DNA of 64,000 nt from Nocardia sp. BMG51109. GTDB taxonomy: Bacteria; Actinomycetota; Actinomycetes; Mycobacteriales; Mycobacteriaceae. This document shows, piece after piece, positions 53,229-61,150 of this stretch; position 1 is the first letter of the stretch; every line of letters starts with the position of its first letter. Both the position numbers and the translations under genes were made by a program. The notes under the pieces are model-generated. The model was not told where the DNA came from, ran no database searches, and saw nothing but the letters and a program-made list of their open reading frames with translations. The stretch is taken from positions 2,976,001 to 3,040,000 of the forward strand of contig NZ_JAFQ01000004.1 in assembly GCF_000526215.1 (NCBI RefSeq). Reading direction: 5' to 3'.

Positions 53229-53858
53229 TCAGCTCAGGTGGGTCATGCCCGCGGCGATGACCTGGGAGAGGTTGAGGATCTCGTCGGTGGTCGGGAGGGT
53301 GAGGCCGTCGAGGGCGTGCAGGCGGTCGGTGGTGGTGATGGCCAGGACTGCCGAGACCCATGCCGCCGCGCAGGCGCGCAGGGTGCCGGGTTGCACCGGG
53401 CCGGGCGCGCTGGCCTGCAGTACCCGCGCGGTGACGTCGAGCAGTTGGTCGCGCATGCGCCGCAGCTGTTTCCGGACGTCGGGATGGGTGTCGGCCTCGC
53501 GCCACATGATCACGCGCAGCACCGAGGACTGGTGGTCGCGCAGGTTCAGCGCGGCATCCAGGTTCACCAGGCTCGCGGCCGGATCGCCCGGGGAGACGAG
53601 GGTTTCGATATTGGCGACCGGATGTGCGGGCACGCGCTCGGCCATCAGCGCCGACAGGATCGAATCCTTGGTGGGGAAGTAGTAGAAGACCAGACCTTTC
53701 GGGACGCCGGCCGCGGCGGCGATGGCCGCCGTCGCGGTGGCGTCGAATCCCTGTGCCGCGAAGAGGTTCTCGGCGGCATCCAGGATGAGCTGACGGGCGT
53801 CGCCGTCGACCTTCCGGCTCCGGCGACGCCCCGCCCGATGGGGTTTCGGCATGTGCAT
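53229..53858 (-). CDS. TetR family transcriptional regulator
   Basis: The 209-residue product has a TetR HTH (LILDAAENLFAAQGFDATATAAIAAAAGVPKGLVFYYFPTKDSIL) and a helical ligand-binding domain. Start ATG 53858 overlaps the stop of the SPW-repeat gene upstream (ATGA), so the regulator is translated from the same mRNA. The basic N-terminus (HMPKPHRAGRRRSRK) precedes the HTH. The target is probably this operon or the divergent flavoprotein gene. Confidence 0.92.
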   Translation of the reverse strand: MHMPKPHRAGRRRSRKVDGDARQLILDAAENLFAAQGFDATATAAIAAAAGVPKGLVFYYFPTKDSILSALMAERVPAHPVANIETLVSPGDPAASLVNLDAALNLRDHQSSVLRVIMWREADTHPDVRKQLRRMRDQLLDVTARVLQASAPGPVQPGTLRACAAAWVSAVLAITTTDRLHALDGLTLPTTDEILNLSQVIAAGMTHLS

Positions 53859-54205
53859 CAGTGAGCAGTATGCAGCCGTGCCGTCACCTGCGGAAGGGCC
53901 GCCACCGCGACCACGACGGTCAGGATGCCCACGACCCACGCGGTCCAGGAGGCGCCGTCGAAGGCGTGGAAGTTCATCACCCAGGGGGAGAGGAACAGCA
54001 GCACGCCGAGCACGCCCATCGCGTAGTCGGTACCGGACATCGCCGGCCGGGCGAGCTGGGCCAGGCCGGTGAGCGCGATGAGAACACCGAGAACGATCAG
54101 CGTCCACATCGCCCGAGTGCTGGTGTCCACCCAGAGTGGGGACAGTGCGGTGAAGGCGCCGAGCACGACGGCGACGAAGTCCTGCGCTCGACTGTCGGTG
54201 AACAT
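53858..54205 (-). CDS. SPW-repeat membrane protein
   Basis: The 115-residue product has four hydrophobic helices and two SPW-type repeats (TALSPLWV and LFLSPWVMNFHAFDG). SPW-repeat proteins are small membrane proteins of unknown function. Start is ATG at 54205, with AGGAGG six bases upstream. It is the first gene of a two-gene operon with the TetR regulator. Confidence 0.85.
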   Translation of the reverse strand: MFTDSRAQDFVAVVLGAFTALSPLWVDTSTRAMWTLIVLGVLIALTGLAQLARPAMSGTDYAMGVLGVLLFLSPWVMNFHAFDGASWTAWVVGILTVVVAVAALPQVTARLHTAH

Positions 54206-54319
54206 TGTTGCCTCCTAGTGGGACGGGGATATGTTCACCTCTCGGTATAACTCTGATTGACCGCCCGATCAATATCTGAACGGGCACGATAGCGAACCCA
54301 AATTGATCACTGTAGAAAT

Positions 54320-54333
54320 TAGAACGAGTTCTA
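54320..54333 (+). promoter_or_regulatory. KstR-type box before the flavoprotein reductase gene
   Basis: TAGAACGAGTTCTA fits TnnAACnnGTTnnA at every fixed position and is symmetric except for its two central bases. It begins 75 bases before the start codon at 54395, in the gap shared with the divergent SPW-TetR operon. Confidence 0.7.
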
Positions 54334-54394
54334 GAATATTGTTGGTATCTGTGCAGCATTGCGTTTCAATGACCGATGACCAGGGAGTGGTGTG

Positions 54395-55558
54395 ATGACC
54401 GGCCGACCCATCGTGATCGTCGGCGCGGGCCTGGCCGGGTTGCGTACCGCGGAGGAACTGCGCCGGGCAGGCTACTCCGGCGGGCTCGTGCTCGTCGGCG
54501 ACGAGCCACGGCTCCCGTACGATCGCCCGCCGCTGTCGAAGCAGTTCGTGCGCGGCGAGACCGACGACACCACGCTGCGGCCCGCCGAATTCTTCACCGA
54601 GAAGGACATCGAGGTGCGGCTGGGCGTCGCGGCCACCGGGGTGGATACCGCCGAGCGCCGGTTGCTGCTCGCCGACGGCACCCGGCTCGACTACGACCGG
54701 TTGGTCGTCGCAACGGGATTGCGTCCCAAGCGGATTCCGGGTCTTCCGGAGGCGTCCGGTGTGCATGTGCTGCGCAGCCACGAGGATGCGGTCGCGCTGC
54801 GGGACGGGTCGGCCGGTGCGCGGCGCGCGGTCGTGGTCGGCGCGGGCTTCATCGGTTGCGAGGTGGCGGCGAGCCTGCACGCCGGTGGGATCCGCGTGAC
54901 GCTGGTGGAACCGCAGCCGGCGCCCCTGGCGGCGGCGCTGGGCGAACAGGTCGGACAGCTCGTCGGGCGGCTGCATCGGGACGAGGGGATCGATCTGCGC
55001 TGCGGCGTCGGGATGGATTCGCTCGTCGTCGAGGACGATGCGGTGCGGGGGGTGCGGCTGTCGGACGGTAGCGAGGTGCCGGCCGACCTGGTGGTGATCG
55101 GCGTGGGTTCGGTGCCGGTGACGGAGTGGCTCGCCGAGTCGGGCATCCCGTTGGCGGAGCGGCAGGCCGGGGGCGGCGTGCTCGCCGACGAGACCGGCCG
55201 CACCTCGGTCGAGGGTGTGTGGGCCGTCGGCGATGTGGCGGCCTGGCGGCACGACGCGGGCGGGCACAAGCGGGTCGAGCACTGGACCAATGCCGGTGAG
55301 CAGGCTCAGTTGCTGGCCGCCGCGCTGCTCGGCGCCGAGGCGCCCGCGGCCGCCCGGGTGCCGTACGTCTGGAGCGATCAGCACGACCTCAAGATCCAGG
55401 TGCTCGGCACCCCCGCCGCGGCCGATGAGGTGCGCATCGTCGAGGACGACGGCCGCAAGTTCGTCGCCCACTATTTCGCCGACGGCTCGCTGACCGCCGT
55501 CGTCGGTCTGGGCAAGACGGGCGCGGTCATGAAGATGCGCGCGAAACTGGCGAACTAG
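54395..55558 (+). CDS. FAD-dependent ferredoxin/rubredoxin reductase family protein
   Basis: The 387-residue protein is a class of NAD(P)H:ferredoxin reductase used with P450s and ring oxygenases. The FAD motif is IVIVGAGLAGLRTAEELRRAG, followed by LPYDRPPLSKQFV, the NAD motif VVVGAGFIGCEVAASL, and the second FAD motif VEGVWAVGDVAAW. The C-terminal reductase domain includes YVWSDQHDLKIQVLG. I chose ATG 54395 (GGGAG seven bases before) over GTG 54392. A KstR-type box upstream suggests that it supplies electrons to steroid-degrading oxygenases. Confidence 0.9.
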   Translation: MTGRPIVIVGAGLAGLRTAEELRRAGYSGGLVLVGDEPRLPYDRPPLSKQFVRGETDDTTLRPAEFFTEKDIEVRLGVAATGVDTAERRLLLADGTRLDYDRLVVATGLRPKRIPGLPEASGVHVLRSHEDAVALRDGSAGARRAVVVGAGFIGCEVAASLHAGGIRVTLVEPQPAPLAAALGEQVGQLVGRLHRDEGIDLRCGVGMDSLVVEDDAVRGVRLSDGSEVPADLVVIGVGSVPVTEWLAESGIPLAERQAGGGVLADETGRTSVEGVWAVGDVAAWRHDAGGHKRVEHWTNAGEQAQLLAAALLGAEAPAAARVPYVWSDQHDLKIQVLGTPAAADEVRIVEDDGRKFVAHYFADGSLTAVVGLGKTGAVMKMRAKLAN

Positions 55559-55641
55559 GCGAGGTACGCGGCCCGAGCAGGTGGCCCGATGACCAGGGTG
55601 CGGTTCCCTGTGCGGCGCGGGGCGGGAATAGAGTTGCCGGT

Positions 55642-56433
55642 GTGATCGTCGCGCTCATCGATTCCGGATTGGGGTTGCTGCCCACGGGGGCGTGGTTGCG
55701 CAAGCTGCGGCCCGATCTGGATCTGTTGTTGCAGACCGACCCCGACGGCGCTCCCTGGGGCCCGAAGCCGGAGCAGTGGGTGGTGGATCGGGTGCTGGCG
55801 GCCGCGCGGCGGGCGCTGGCGCTGGGCGCGCGGGTGATCGTGCTGCCGTGCAATACGGCCAGCGTGACCGCACTGGAACAGGTGCGGCTCGAGGTGGGCC
55901 CCGAGATCCCGGTGGTCGGGACGGTGCCGGCCATCAAGCCCGCCGCCGCGGCCTGCCGGGCGGTGGCGGTCTGGGCGACGGCCGCGACCACCGCCAGCCG
56001 GTACCAGGCCGACCTGATCACGCGCTTCGGCGGCGCCGCCGAGGTGACCGGGGTGGCCTGCCACGGACTCGCCGACGCCATCGATCGCGGTGACCTGACG
56101 GCGATCGAGCGGGCCATCGCCCAGGCCGCGGAGCGCACGCCGCCGCGCACCGAGGGCGTGGTGCTCGGATGTACCCACTATCCGCTGGTGCTGGATGCTA
56201 TAGTCGCCGCCCTGCCCGCCGGTGTGCGGCTGTTCGACAGCGCGCAAGCCGTTGCCGCGCAGACGATTCGGCGCATCGAGGCACTCGGCGGATCGGCCGA
56301 CGGGGCAGGCACGGTCACGGTGCTCAACAGCGGCCGGCCGGGTTCGCTCCCCGCCGCCGCGGCCGCCTACGAATCCGGTCGCGTTCTCGGCGCCACCGGG
56401 AGCATCTACCAGACCGTCGACACTATCGGCTGA
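55642..56433 (+). CDS. aspartate/glutamate racemase family protein (MurI-like)
   Basis: The 263-residue product has the two catalytic-type cysteines of glutamate racemase, Cys70 in LPCNTASVTALEQ and Cys177 in LGCTHYPLVLD. The N-terminal motif is DSGLGL rather than the common DSGVGG. True MurI makes D-glutamate for peptidoglycan. This copy may instead be a second racemase of the family. Start is GTG 55642. It lies 83 bases after the flavoprotein gene, but joint transcription is unproven. Confidence 0.82.
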   Translation: MIVALIDSGLGLLPTGAWLRKLRPDLDLLLQTDPDGAPWGPKPEQWVVDRVLAAARRALALGARVIVLPCNTASVTALEQVRLEVGPEIPVVGTVPAIKPAAAACRAVAVWATAATTASRYQADLITRFGGAAEVTGVACHGLADAIDRGDLTAIERAIAQAAERTPPRTEGVVLGCTHYPLVLDAIVAALPAGVRLFDSAQAVAAQTIRRIEALGGSADGAGTVTVLNSGRPGSLPAAAAAYESGRVLGATGSIYQTVDTIG

Positions 56434-56764
56434 CTCTGCTCGGTCGCTGCGGTGTTCCGGGCGTGAACGCTGTCGTCCCGGAGCCGCCACTGCGGTCGGT
56501 ACGGATCGAGCGCGGCCGGCCGCTTTCGCCGAGGGCGCCGGTACGGCCGGATCCGGTGAAACATCGAGACGCGCGGACCTGTCGGGCTCCGGGAGTACTG
56601 TCCGTGGTCCGGGGAGACTTGCGGCCCCGTCGACGGCCCTGTGCGGCGGGGTGGTCGGCCTCGGTCGCCGGCGGGCGACCTCGGCGGACAGGTAGTGCCC
56701 GCAGTCCGCGGGCGGTGCGAAATACTGGCGACAGCTGATCTTCGGGCTCCGAGTGGGAGGTGCG
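56434..56764. other. 331-base stretch without a convincing gene
   Basis: No frame with family similarity or a good start was found between the racemase-like and AlkD-type genes. No obvious hairpin or repeat is seen. Confidence 0.5.
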
Positions 56765-57538
56765 GTGGGCGGCAAGGTGCGGGCGAGTGCCGCGGTGGAC
56801 GAGTCACCGCAGACCGCGGCGGCCGTGCAAGCGGCGTTGGCGGAGTGGGCGGACGCGGGCGATGCGGAGCATCTGCGGCGGTTTTTCAAGACCGGGCCCG
56901 GGGAGTACGGCGAGGGGGACGTGTTCATCGGGGTGCGGGTACCGCAGACCCGCGGGGTGGCGAAACGGTTTGCGGGCCTGCCGCTTTCGGAGGTGGATCT
57001 GCTGCTCGACAGCGAGGTGCACGAGCATCGGCTGGCGGGGCTGGTCATCCTCAATGCCGCCATGGCACGGGCCGGGAAACCGCGCGGCTACGACGCCGCC
57101 GCGCGGGAGCGGATCGTCGAGCTGTACCTGGCGGCCGTGCGCCGGGGCCGGGTGAACAACTGGGACCTGGTCGACATCTCGGCCGAGAACGTGCTCGGAC
57201 CCTGGCTGCTGGATCGGCCGCGGGAGCTGCTCTTCCAACTGGCACACCGGGATTCGCTGTGGGAACGGCGGGTGGCGCTGCTGAGCACCTTCGCGTTCAT
57301 CAAGGCCGGAGACGCCTCGACCACGCTCGAGCTGTGCGAACTCCTGCTCGGCGACCGCCGCGACCTGATCCAGAAGGCCGTCGGCTGGATGCTGCGCGAG
57401 GCCGGCAAGCGCGTCGACCGCGGGCTGCTGACCGGATTCCTCGATCGGCACGCCGCCGAGATGGGCCGCACCGCACTGAGTTACGCCACCGAGCACCTGG
57501 AACCCGAAGTGCGGCAGCACTATCGGGACATGCGGTGA
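56765..57538 (+). CDS. DNA alkylation repair protein, AlkD-type
   Basis: The 257-residue protein has the HEAT-repeat-like AlkD fold, which removes alkylated bases. Landmarks are FFKTGPGEYGEGDVFIGVRVPQTR, VNNWDLVDISAENVLGPWLL, LWERRVALLSTFAFI and LIQKAVGWMLREAGK. GTG 56765 is chosen, with GGAGG four bases upstream; GTG 56753 is the alternative. It converges with the kshB-type gene, with only six bases between the stops. Confidence 0.9.
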   Translation: MGGKVRASAAVDESPQTAAAVQAALAEWADAGDAEHLRRFFKTGPGEYGEGDVFIGVRVPQTRGVAKRFAGLPLSEVDLLLDSEVHEHRLAGLVILNAAMARAGKPRGYDAAARERIVELYLAAVRRGRVNNWDLVDISAENVLGPWLLDRPRELLFQLAHRDSLWERRVALLSTFAFIKAGDASTTLELCELLLGDRRDLIQKAVGWMLREAGKRVDRGLLTGFLDRHAAEMGRTALSYATEHLEPEVRQHYRDMR

Positions 57539-57544
57539 CGGCCT

Positions 57545-58600
57545 TCAGAACTGGATCCTCAGGTGATCGGTGACCGGGTGCGCCTGGCAGCCGAGGATGT
57601 AGCCCGCCTCGATGTCCTCCGGATCGAGGATCTCGGCGCTGTCCATTTCCACCTTGCCCTCGAGCACCGTGCAGGCGCACGAACCACATTCGCCCTCCTG
57701 GCACGAATACGGCACGTCGAGGCCCTTGGACAGCATGATGTCCACCAGCGTCTGCCGGCGCGGCCACGCCAGATTGTGCGTCTCGCCGTCCAGTTCCACC
57801 TCGACCGTGGCGGCGTCGGCCTGATCCTCCTCGCTCACCTCCACCGGCTCCGCGGCCGCGAACGGGTCGCCGGACAGCGAGTTGAAGATCTCGGCATGCG
57901 TCCGGTTGCGCGGCACGCCGAGCTGCGCCAGCGCGTCGTGCACACGGTCCATGAATGCCTTCGGGCCGCACAGGAAGGCGCGGTGCTCGGTGTACGGCGC
58001 GGCCACGGCGGCCAGCGCGTCGGCGCTCGGCAGCCCCTGCAGCGCTTCCAGCCAGTGCACCACCACCAGCCGCTGCGGATGCTTGTCGGCCAGCTCGCGC
58101 AGCTCGCTCGCGAAGATCACCGATTCGGCATCGCGGTTGGCGTAGACCAGCGTGACGCGGCCGCCGCCGCGGGACAGCGCCGACTTCAGGATCGACATCA
58201 CCGGGGTGATGCCGCTGCCGGCGGCGAACAGCAGCAGGTCCTCGTCCAGATCCTTGGGCGTGAAGATGCCGGAGGGCGGCAGCACCTCGATCTCGTCGCC
58301 GGCCCGCACGTTGTCGCACACCCAGTTCGACGCGTACCCGTCGACGGTGCGCTTGATCGTCACCTTGGGCCGATCGTCGGTGTAGGGCGAGCTGGCCAGC
58401 GAATAGCAGCGTGCCACCGAACCCGTCCGATCGCTGGGGATGCGCAGGGTGAGGAACTGGCCGGGCTGGTAGGTGAACCGGTCGTGGAGCTCCTCGGGCA
58501 CGTCGAAGACCAGCGAGCAGGCGTCACCTGTCTCGGCGATGACCGCGGCGACCCGCAATACGGCCGATCGCGAGGCGTGCGGTACGTCGACAGTGGTCAT
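57545..58600 (-). CDS. kshB: 3-ketosteroid 9-alpha-hydroxylase reductase component (KshB-type)
   Basis: KshB passes electrons from NADH to the Rieske oxygenase KshA, which opens the steroid nucleus. The 351-residue product has an FAD-binding RCYS motif at residues 64-67 (RCYSLASSP), an NAD-binding part with FAAGSGITPVMSIL, and CGPKAFM. The plant-type [2Fe-2S] domain at the end has Cys300, Cys305, Cys308 (CQEGECGSCACTV) and Cys338 (GCQAHP). Start is ATG at 58600. A symmetric KstR-type box lies 52-65 bases upstream, which fits a steroid-degradation gene. The oxygenase KshA is not in the window. Confidence 0.88.
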   Translation of the reverse strand: MTTVDVPHASRSAVLRVAAVIAETGDACSLVFDVPEELHDRFTYQPGQFLTLRIPSDRTGSVARCYSLASSPYTDDRPKVTIKRTVDGYASNWVCDNVRAGDEIEVLPPSGIFTPKDLDEDLLLFAAGSGITPVMSILKSALSRGGGRVTLVYANRDAESVIFASELRELADKHPQRLVVVHWLEALQGLPSADALAAVAAPYTEHRAFLCGPKAFMDRVHDALAQLGVPRNRTHAEIFNSLSGDPFAAAEPVEVSEEDQADAATVEVELDGETHNLAWPRRQTLVDIMLSKGLDVPYSCQEGECGSCACTVLEGKVEMDSAEILDPEDIEAGYILGCQAHPVTDHLRIQF

Positions 58601-58651
58601 GATGTCCTCTCGAGCCGGGCAGTCGGTAGCGATGAAACCAGCGGTTCAAAC

Positions 58652-58665
58652 TAGAACGTGTTCTA
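58652..58665 (-). promoter_or_regulatory. KstR-type box before kshB
   Basis: TAGAACGTGTTCTA fits TnnAACnnGTTnnA at every fixed position. The surrounding arms AAACTAGAAC (58648-58657) and GTTCTAGTTT (58660-58669) are perfect inverted copies, making it the most symmetric of the three such sites here. It reaches into the stop codon of the TetR gene upstream. Confidence 0.8.
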
Positions 58666-58668
58666 GTT

Positions 58669-59307
58669 TCATCCTACGTGGCCATCGCGCTGCCGGACAA
58701 GCTGAGCCTCCAGCCCTGTGATCAGCACCTCCATGCCGAAGTCGTAGCTGTACCGGCCGCGCAGATCGGAGATGTAGCGCACGGTGCGCCCGACCGCCTC
58801 GGGCAGCGGGGCCTCCGACAGCGCCGAGCGGTCGCGGGGATTCACCCGGGCGCGCCCGAACAGATAGGTGTGAATGGTGGCGTAGGAGGCCAGCACATTG
58901 CGCTCGTCGAAACCGGCGTCGAACAGGATCTCCATCACCGCGGCGATCAGATCCAGCTGTTTGCCGAGCATCTGCTCGATGAGTACGTCGCCGAGACCCG
59001 GGTGCTTGCGCAGTTTTTCGTCGATCTGATCGATCAGATCCCGCAGCCGGTGCTGCCACGGCCCGGCATCGGGCGGCGGTTTCCGCACTCCGGTCAGGGC
59101 GGCGGTGGCGACCAGATCGAGTAGTTCGCTTTTATCGGCGACGTAGTAATACGGGGCCATCGGCGAGACGCCGAGCTCCCGCGACAGCCGCCGCATGGAC
59201 AACTTCTCCACGCCGTCCGCGCGTACCACCCGCAGCGCGGCCTCGACGATCTCCGACTCCGAGAGTGTTTGATTCGCGCCGCCCCCGGGGCCGCCGTGAT
59301 TACGCAA
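58669..59307 (-). CDS. TetR family transcriptional regulator (C-terminal TetR_C_1-like)
   Basis: The product has a TetR HTH (EIVEAALRVVRADGVEKLSMRRLSRELGVSPMAPYYYVADKSELLDL) and a helical ligand domain. The start is uncertain: TTG at 59307 (212 residues) has a G-rich stretch upstream and leaves a short lead before the HTH, and GTG at 59388 (239 residues) is the long alternative. It lies upstream of kshB in the same direction, 68 bases away, with the KstR box between. It is unlike KstR in sequence as I remember it, so it is probably a separate regulator. Confidence 0.85.
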   Translation of the reverse strand: MRNHGGPGGGANQTLSESEIVEAALRVVRADGVEKLSMRRLSRELGVSPMAPYYYVADKSELLDLVATAALTGVRKPPPDAGPWQHRLRDLIDQIDEKLRKHPGLGDVLIEQMLGKQLDLIAAVMEILFDAGFDERNVLASYATIHTYLFGRARVNPRDRSALSEAPLPEAVGRTVRYISDLRGRYSYDFGMEVLITGLEAQLVRQRDGHVG

Positions 59308-59752
59308 GCTTCTGCCCCCGGGCCCGACGCTCGCCCTGCAGCCCGTTGCCGCCCCCGCTAGTCTGCATCCGTCCGACTCCCATGCCACCTCGCGACGGTC
59401 GCCGCACCGTCCGCTGCCGGCTATCCGTCATCTGCCGTTCGTTCAACCTGCCGTTTCCCTCCGCAGTCTAGAGCGCGCGGGTATGTGGCCACCGGCGTAT
59501 GCGCGGGTGGTTCGCCCGGCGCACCGATGCGATCGCAGGAATGCATTAGCCAATAGTGAACTGCATTCGGGCGGAACGCATTCAGGAGCGGCGCCCCAGA
59601 TGTGATTGCCACAAGATTGCCACTGATCTCGATGAATGGCCGTCCGGTCGACGGCGGCCGGCCCCGGCGCGCGGCGGCGTATTCGCATCGAATTCGATCC
59701 GTTTTTTTCGACAGGGATGCCCGGACGGCCATCAGCGCATAGCATGCCTGGA
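59308..59752 (+). other. upstream region of the MftF-like gene
   Basis: About 445 bases without a supported gene, part of it more AT-rich than the surroundings (59540-59720). It holds direct repeats: GATTGCCAC at 59604-59612 and 59615-59623 (11-base period, about one helical turn), and two GCATTC words near 59564 and 59578. It separates the divergent TetR and glycosyltransferase genes, so binding sites are likely here. Confidence 0.5.
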
Positions 59753-61150
59753 ATGCGCCATGATCGACTGCCCGACGGGTTCGGGGTACGAATCGATCCC
59801 CGGGTGCGCACCTACTCCGGTGGTCGGTTCCTCGTCGGCGGCTCGCCGACAAGGTTGCTGCAACTTGCGCCGGAAGCTGCCGCCCTGATCGGTGACGGGT
59901 ATCTCGAGGTGACCGATCCGACGTCCGCCGTGGTTGCCAGACGGCTGCTCGATTCCGGTGTGGGCAACCCTCGTCCGCGGCTGCTGCCCTCGCCCGACGA
60001 GGTCACCGTCGTGATCCCGCACTACAACGACGCGGCCGGGCTGGAGCGGCTGCTCGGTACGTTGCGCGGGCACAGCGTGGTGGTGGTCGACGACGGCTCC
60101 GATCGTCCGGTCCGGATACCGCGGCACCGCGGCCGATGCCGGGTGACGGTGCTGCGGCACGATCGCCGGCACGGCCCGGCCTCGGCCCGCAATGCCGGGC
60201 TGCGCGCCGCCACAACCGAATTCGTGGCCTTCCTGGATTCCGACGTGGTGCCCAAGGCGGGCTGGCTGGAGGTCATGCTCGGGCACTTCAGCGATCCCGA
60301 GGTGGCGCTGGTGGCGCCGCGCATCGTCGCGCGCGAACCCGATACCAGCGTGCTGGGCCGCTACGAGCAGATCCGTTCGACGCTGGACCACGGGCGCCGG
60401 GAGGCGGCGGTCACCTCGGGCGGCGCGGTGTCGCACGTGCCCGGCGCGGCGCTGCTGGTGCGGCGGCGCGCACTGCTGCGGGAGGGCGGCTTCGACGAGC
60501 AGATGCGGTCGGCGGCCGATATCGACCTGTGCTGGCGGCTCGAGCGGGCGGGCTGGCGGTTGCGATACGAACCGGCCGCGCACGTGGCCTGCGACCATCC
60601 GGCGTCGCTCGGGCGCTGGTTCGGGCGCAAGGTGTCGCACGGCGCGGGCGCGGCGCCGCTGGCGCGCCGGCACACCGGAATGGTGGCGCCGCTGTCGGTT
60701 CCGTTCTGGACCGTGGTGGCGACCGCGCTGCTGGCGACCGCGTCGCGCTGGGGCGTCGTAGGCGGGCTGTTCACCTTGATCGCGGCGCTCGTCCGGTTGC
60801 GCCGCGTCTTCGCCGAACTCGACAATCCGACCCGGGTGGCGGCAATCCAGTTGGCGCGCGGGTTCTCCGGCGGGGTGTGGCGGATCGTCTCGGCGCTGTG
60901 CCGGCACTATTGGCCGGTCACCGTGCTGGCGATGATGGTGTCGCGGCGGATCCGGCGCATCGCGATGACCATGGCGGTCGCGGACGGGCTCGCCGACTGG
61001 TTCACCCATCGAGACACCGGCGGTCTCGATCCGGTGCGATATCTCGGGTGCAAGCGGCTCGACGACGTCGCCTACGGCACCGGGCTGTGGTGGGGCGCCG
61101 TCCGGGCTCGCACGGTCACCGCGTTGCGGCCCGCCGTTCCGCCGCACTGA
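59753..61150 (+). CDS. mftF: mycofactocin-type glycosyltransferase (MftF-like)
   Basis: MftF adds glucose chains to the redox cofactor mycofactocin. The 465-residue product has the MftF-like N-terminal part (RLPDGFGVRIDPRVRT, then GGSPTRLLQLAPEAA). A GT2 domain follows (VTVVIPHYNDAAGLERLL, VVVDDGSDRPV, FLDSDVVPKAGWLE with the DxD-like motif), then SAADIDLCWRLERAGW and hydrophobic C-terminal segments. The start is ATG 59753 or 59744, neither with a good ribosome site. No mftA-E genes are nearby, so this is an isolated copy. A general GT2 enzyme is the alternative. Confidence 0.8.
   Translation: MRHDRLPDGFGVRIDPRVRTYSGGRFLVGGSPTRLLQLAPEAAALIGDGYLEVTDPTSAVVARRLLDSGVGNPRPRLLPSPDEVTVVIPHYNDAAGLERLLGTLRGHSVVVVDDGSDRPVRIPRHRGRCRVTVLRHDRRHGPASARNAGLRAATTEFVAFLDSDVVPKAGWLEVMLGHFSDPEVALVAPRIVAREPDTSVLGRYEQIRSTLDHGRREAAVTSGGAVSHVPGAALLVRRRALLREGGFDEQMRSAADIDLCWRLERAGWRLRYEPAAHVACDHPASLGRWFGRKVSHGAGAAPLARRHTGMVAPLSVPFWTVVATALLATASRWGVVGGLFTLIAALVRLRRVFAELDNPTRVAAIQLARGFSGGVWRIVSALCRHYWPVTVLAMMVSRRIRRIAMTMAVADGLADWFTHRDTGGLDPVRYLGCKRLDDVAYGTGLWWGAVRARTVTALRPAVPPH

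Noticed and set aside
58669..59307. The TetR gene next to kshB being KstR itself
   Set aside because: Its HTH and the rest of the protein do not resemble KstR as I remember it, and the KstR box lies at its 3' end, not at its promoter.
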